A stretch of 5,760 bases of DNA from CAYGAW01 sp964347945 (GTDB lineage Bacteria > Chloroflexota > Anaerolineae > UBA7937 > B3-Chlor). The position numbers and the translations under genes were made by a program. The stretch lies in contig CAYGAW010000006.1 in NCBI GenBank assembly GCA_964347945.1, positions 1-5,760 on the forward strand, given 5' to 3'. Positions 5,099-5,760 of this stretch are shown piece by piece. A model generated the notes under the pieces. It did no database searches. It was given only the letters and a program-made list of their open reading frames with translations, and had not been told where the DNA came from. Numbering within the stretch: position 1 is the stretch's first letter; every line of letters begins with the position of its first letter.

Positions 5099-5760
5099 AT
5101 GATGTCGGTGATGGAGAATGCAGACGTCAAGAAGTATGAAAGAAGAATTACCCCGGTCGAACTATTCTTTGCGAGCTCGCCCTTTTCAATCGTAACCATG
5201 GTAACCCGAATCAAAGGGAATGTTTCCGAAGAGATGCTGAAGAATGCGGTAACTAAGGTCCAACAACGGCATTCATCCCTCAGAGTTCGGATCAAAGAAG
5301 ATAATGATCATGCTCAATGGTTTACATCCGAAGGGTCCAAGAAATCCCCATCGAGATCGTTGCTCGGAAATCTGAGAACGATTGGATCAAAATCCATGCT
5401 GAAGCATCCAAGATCCCGTATGAATTCGAAACCCATCCAGCCATTCGGTTTATCCTGGTCCAATCTCCGGATCTACCCGATTTGATCATCCTCTGCCACC
5501 ACATCATATGCGATGGGATGTCTTTGGCTTATCTTGCCCGGGACTTGATGGTGCATCTTGGAGATCCGGCGCGTGAGGTTGAAGTGCTTCCGGCCCCACC
5601 CCCAATTGATCTGAATAATCTTCCCAGTGATGTTTCTCAATCCCGCTTAGCCAAGGCCCTCATCAATCGGATGAACAGGAAATGGGCTGAAGAAAGTGTG
5701 TTCTTCGACCATGAAGATTACAAGATCCTAACCAAAGCATACTGGGATAACTACAACCAT
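5099..5760 (+). CDS. Condensation/PapA-type acyltransferase, frameshifted, runs off the window
   Basis: N-terminal part of a condensation-domain-superfamily acyltransferase (CoA-dependent acyltransferase fold; NRPS condensation, PapA5 and alcohol acetyltransferase-like enzymes). Frame 2 from the ATG at 5099 gives RRITPVELFFA..., then SEEMLKNAVTKVQQRHSSLRVRI, a typical C-domain opening. This homology stops at about GGG 5333-5335; the original frame then reads unlike the family and ends at TGA 5483-5485. From GTC at 5335 in frame 1 the protein continues smoothly (VQEIPIEIVARK...) to the window end, including the catalytic HHIICDG (codons 5497-5517; about residue 134 after restoring one base, the usual place). 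So one base, probably a G, is missing from a G-run: a true mutation or a sequencing error. AAAGG (5087-5091) precedes the start; ATGs at 5102 and 5111 are alternatives. Frame 1 alone could start at ATG 5317 but would lack the first strands. Whether it is a stand-alone enzyme or the first domain of an NRPS is not visible. Confidence 0.85.

Noticed and set aside
4842..5102. Forward 86-codon ORF with a Leu/Val-rich segment whose TGA overlaps the acyltransferase ATG (ATGA)
   Set aside because: The overlap is suggestive, but it needs a TTG start without a clear ribosome site and runs straight through the region that would hold the acyltransferase promoter; no family resemblance.
1..5760. CRISPR array, tRNA, rRNA, transposase or phage genes
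   Set aside because: No regularly spaced repeats, tRNA-like cloverleaf, conserved rRNA segments or transposase/integrase motifs were seen in any frame.

Overview
This is a bacterial window: operon-like genes all on the + strand, Shine-Dalgarno-type ribosome sites, one TTG start, and short intergenic gaps inside the first operon. The taxon cannot be fixed from the sequence. Repeat-rich, GC-rich spacers next to genes of the natural-product/lipid type fit a large-genome environmental bacterium, but that is inference. Base composition is uneven: a sample line in the first gene (601-660) has 37 G+C of 60, while a sample line in the last gene (5221-5280) has 28 of 60.

Layout. (1) 1-2041 is an operon piece: the tail of an unidentified upstream gene that ends in a TTGA overlap with the next start, then two tandem, clearly paralogous amidohydrolase-2 (ACMSD-like TIM barrel) genes separated by 2 bases. 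The first keeps the complete metal/catalytic residue set (HxH, H, H, D). The second keeps HxH and the first distal His but has Tyr in place of the catalytic His and Asn in place of the metal-binding Asp. (2) 2042-2901 is an 860-base spacer with no convincing gene. It holds a 61-bp direct repeat in two copies about 0.6 kb apart, a dispersed-repeat-like hairpin, a GC-rich imperfect inverted repeat whose arms carry canonical G-quadruplex patterns on opposite strands, and a small perfect palindrome just upstream of the next gene. (3) 2902-3786 encodes an LCMT/TIGR00027-type SAM-dependent methyltransferase. (4) 3967-4437 encodes a zinc nucleoside/guanine deaminase of the CDA fold. (5) 4438-5098 is mostly non-coding with several hairpins, and carries a 42-codon ORF with a good ribosome site predicting a one-pass membrane peptide. 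(6) 5099-5760 is the start of a condensation/PapA-type acyltransferase gene, with an intact HHxxxDG motif but a one-base frameshift near 5333-5335. It runs off the window.

How they work together: the two amidohydrolases almost certainly share a transcript and perhaps a complex. The methyltransferase, deaminase and acyltransferase each sit behind their own spacer, so a joint pathway is not demonstrated. The methyltransferase plus condensation-type enzyme would suit the edge of a secondary-metabolite or lipid-modification locus. No complete new defence or mobile system is visible. The most unusual items are the altered paralogue of the amidohydrolase pair, the frameshifted acyltransferase and the repeat-laden spacer.
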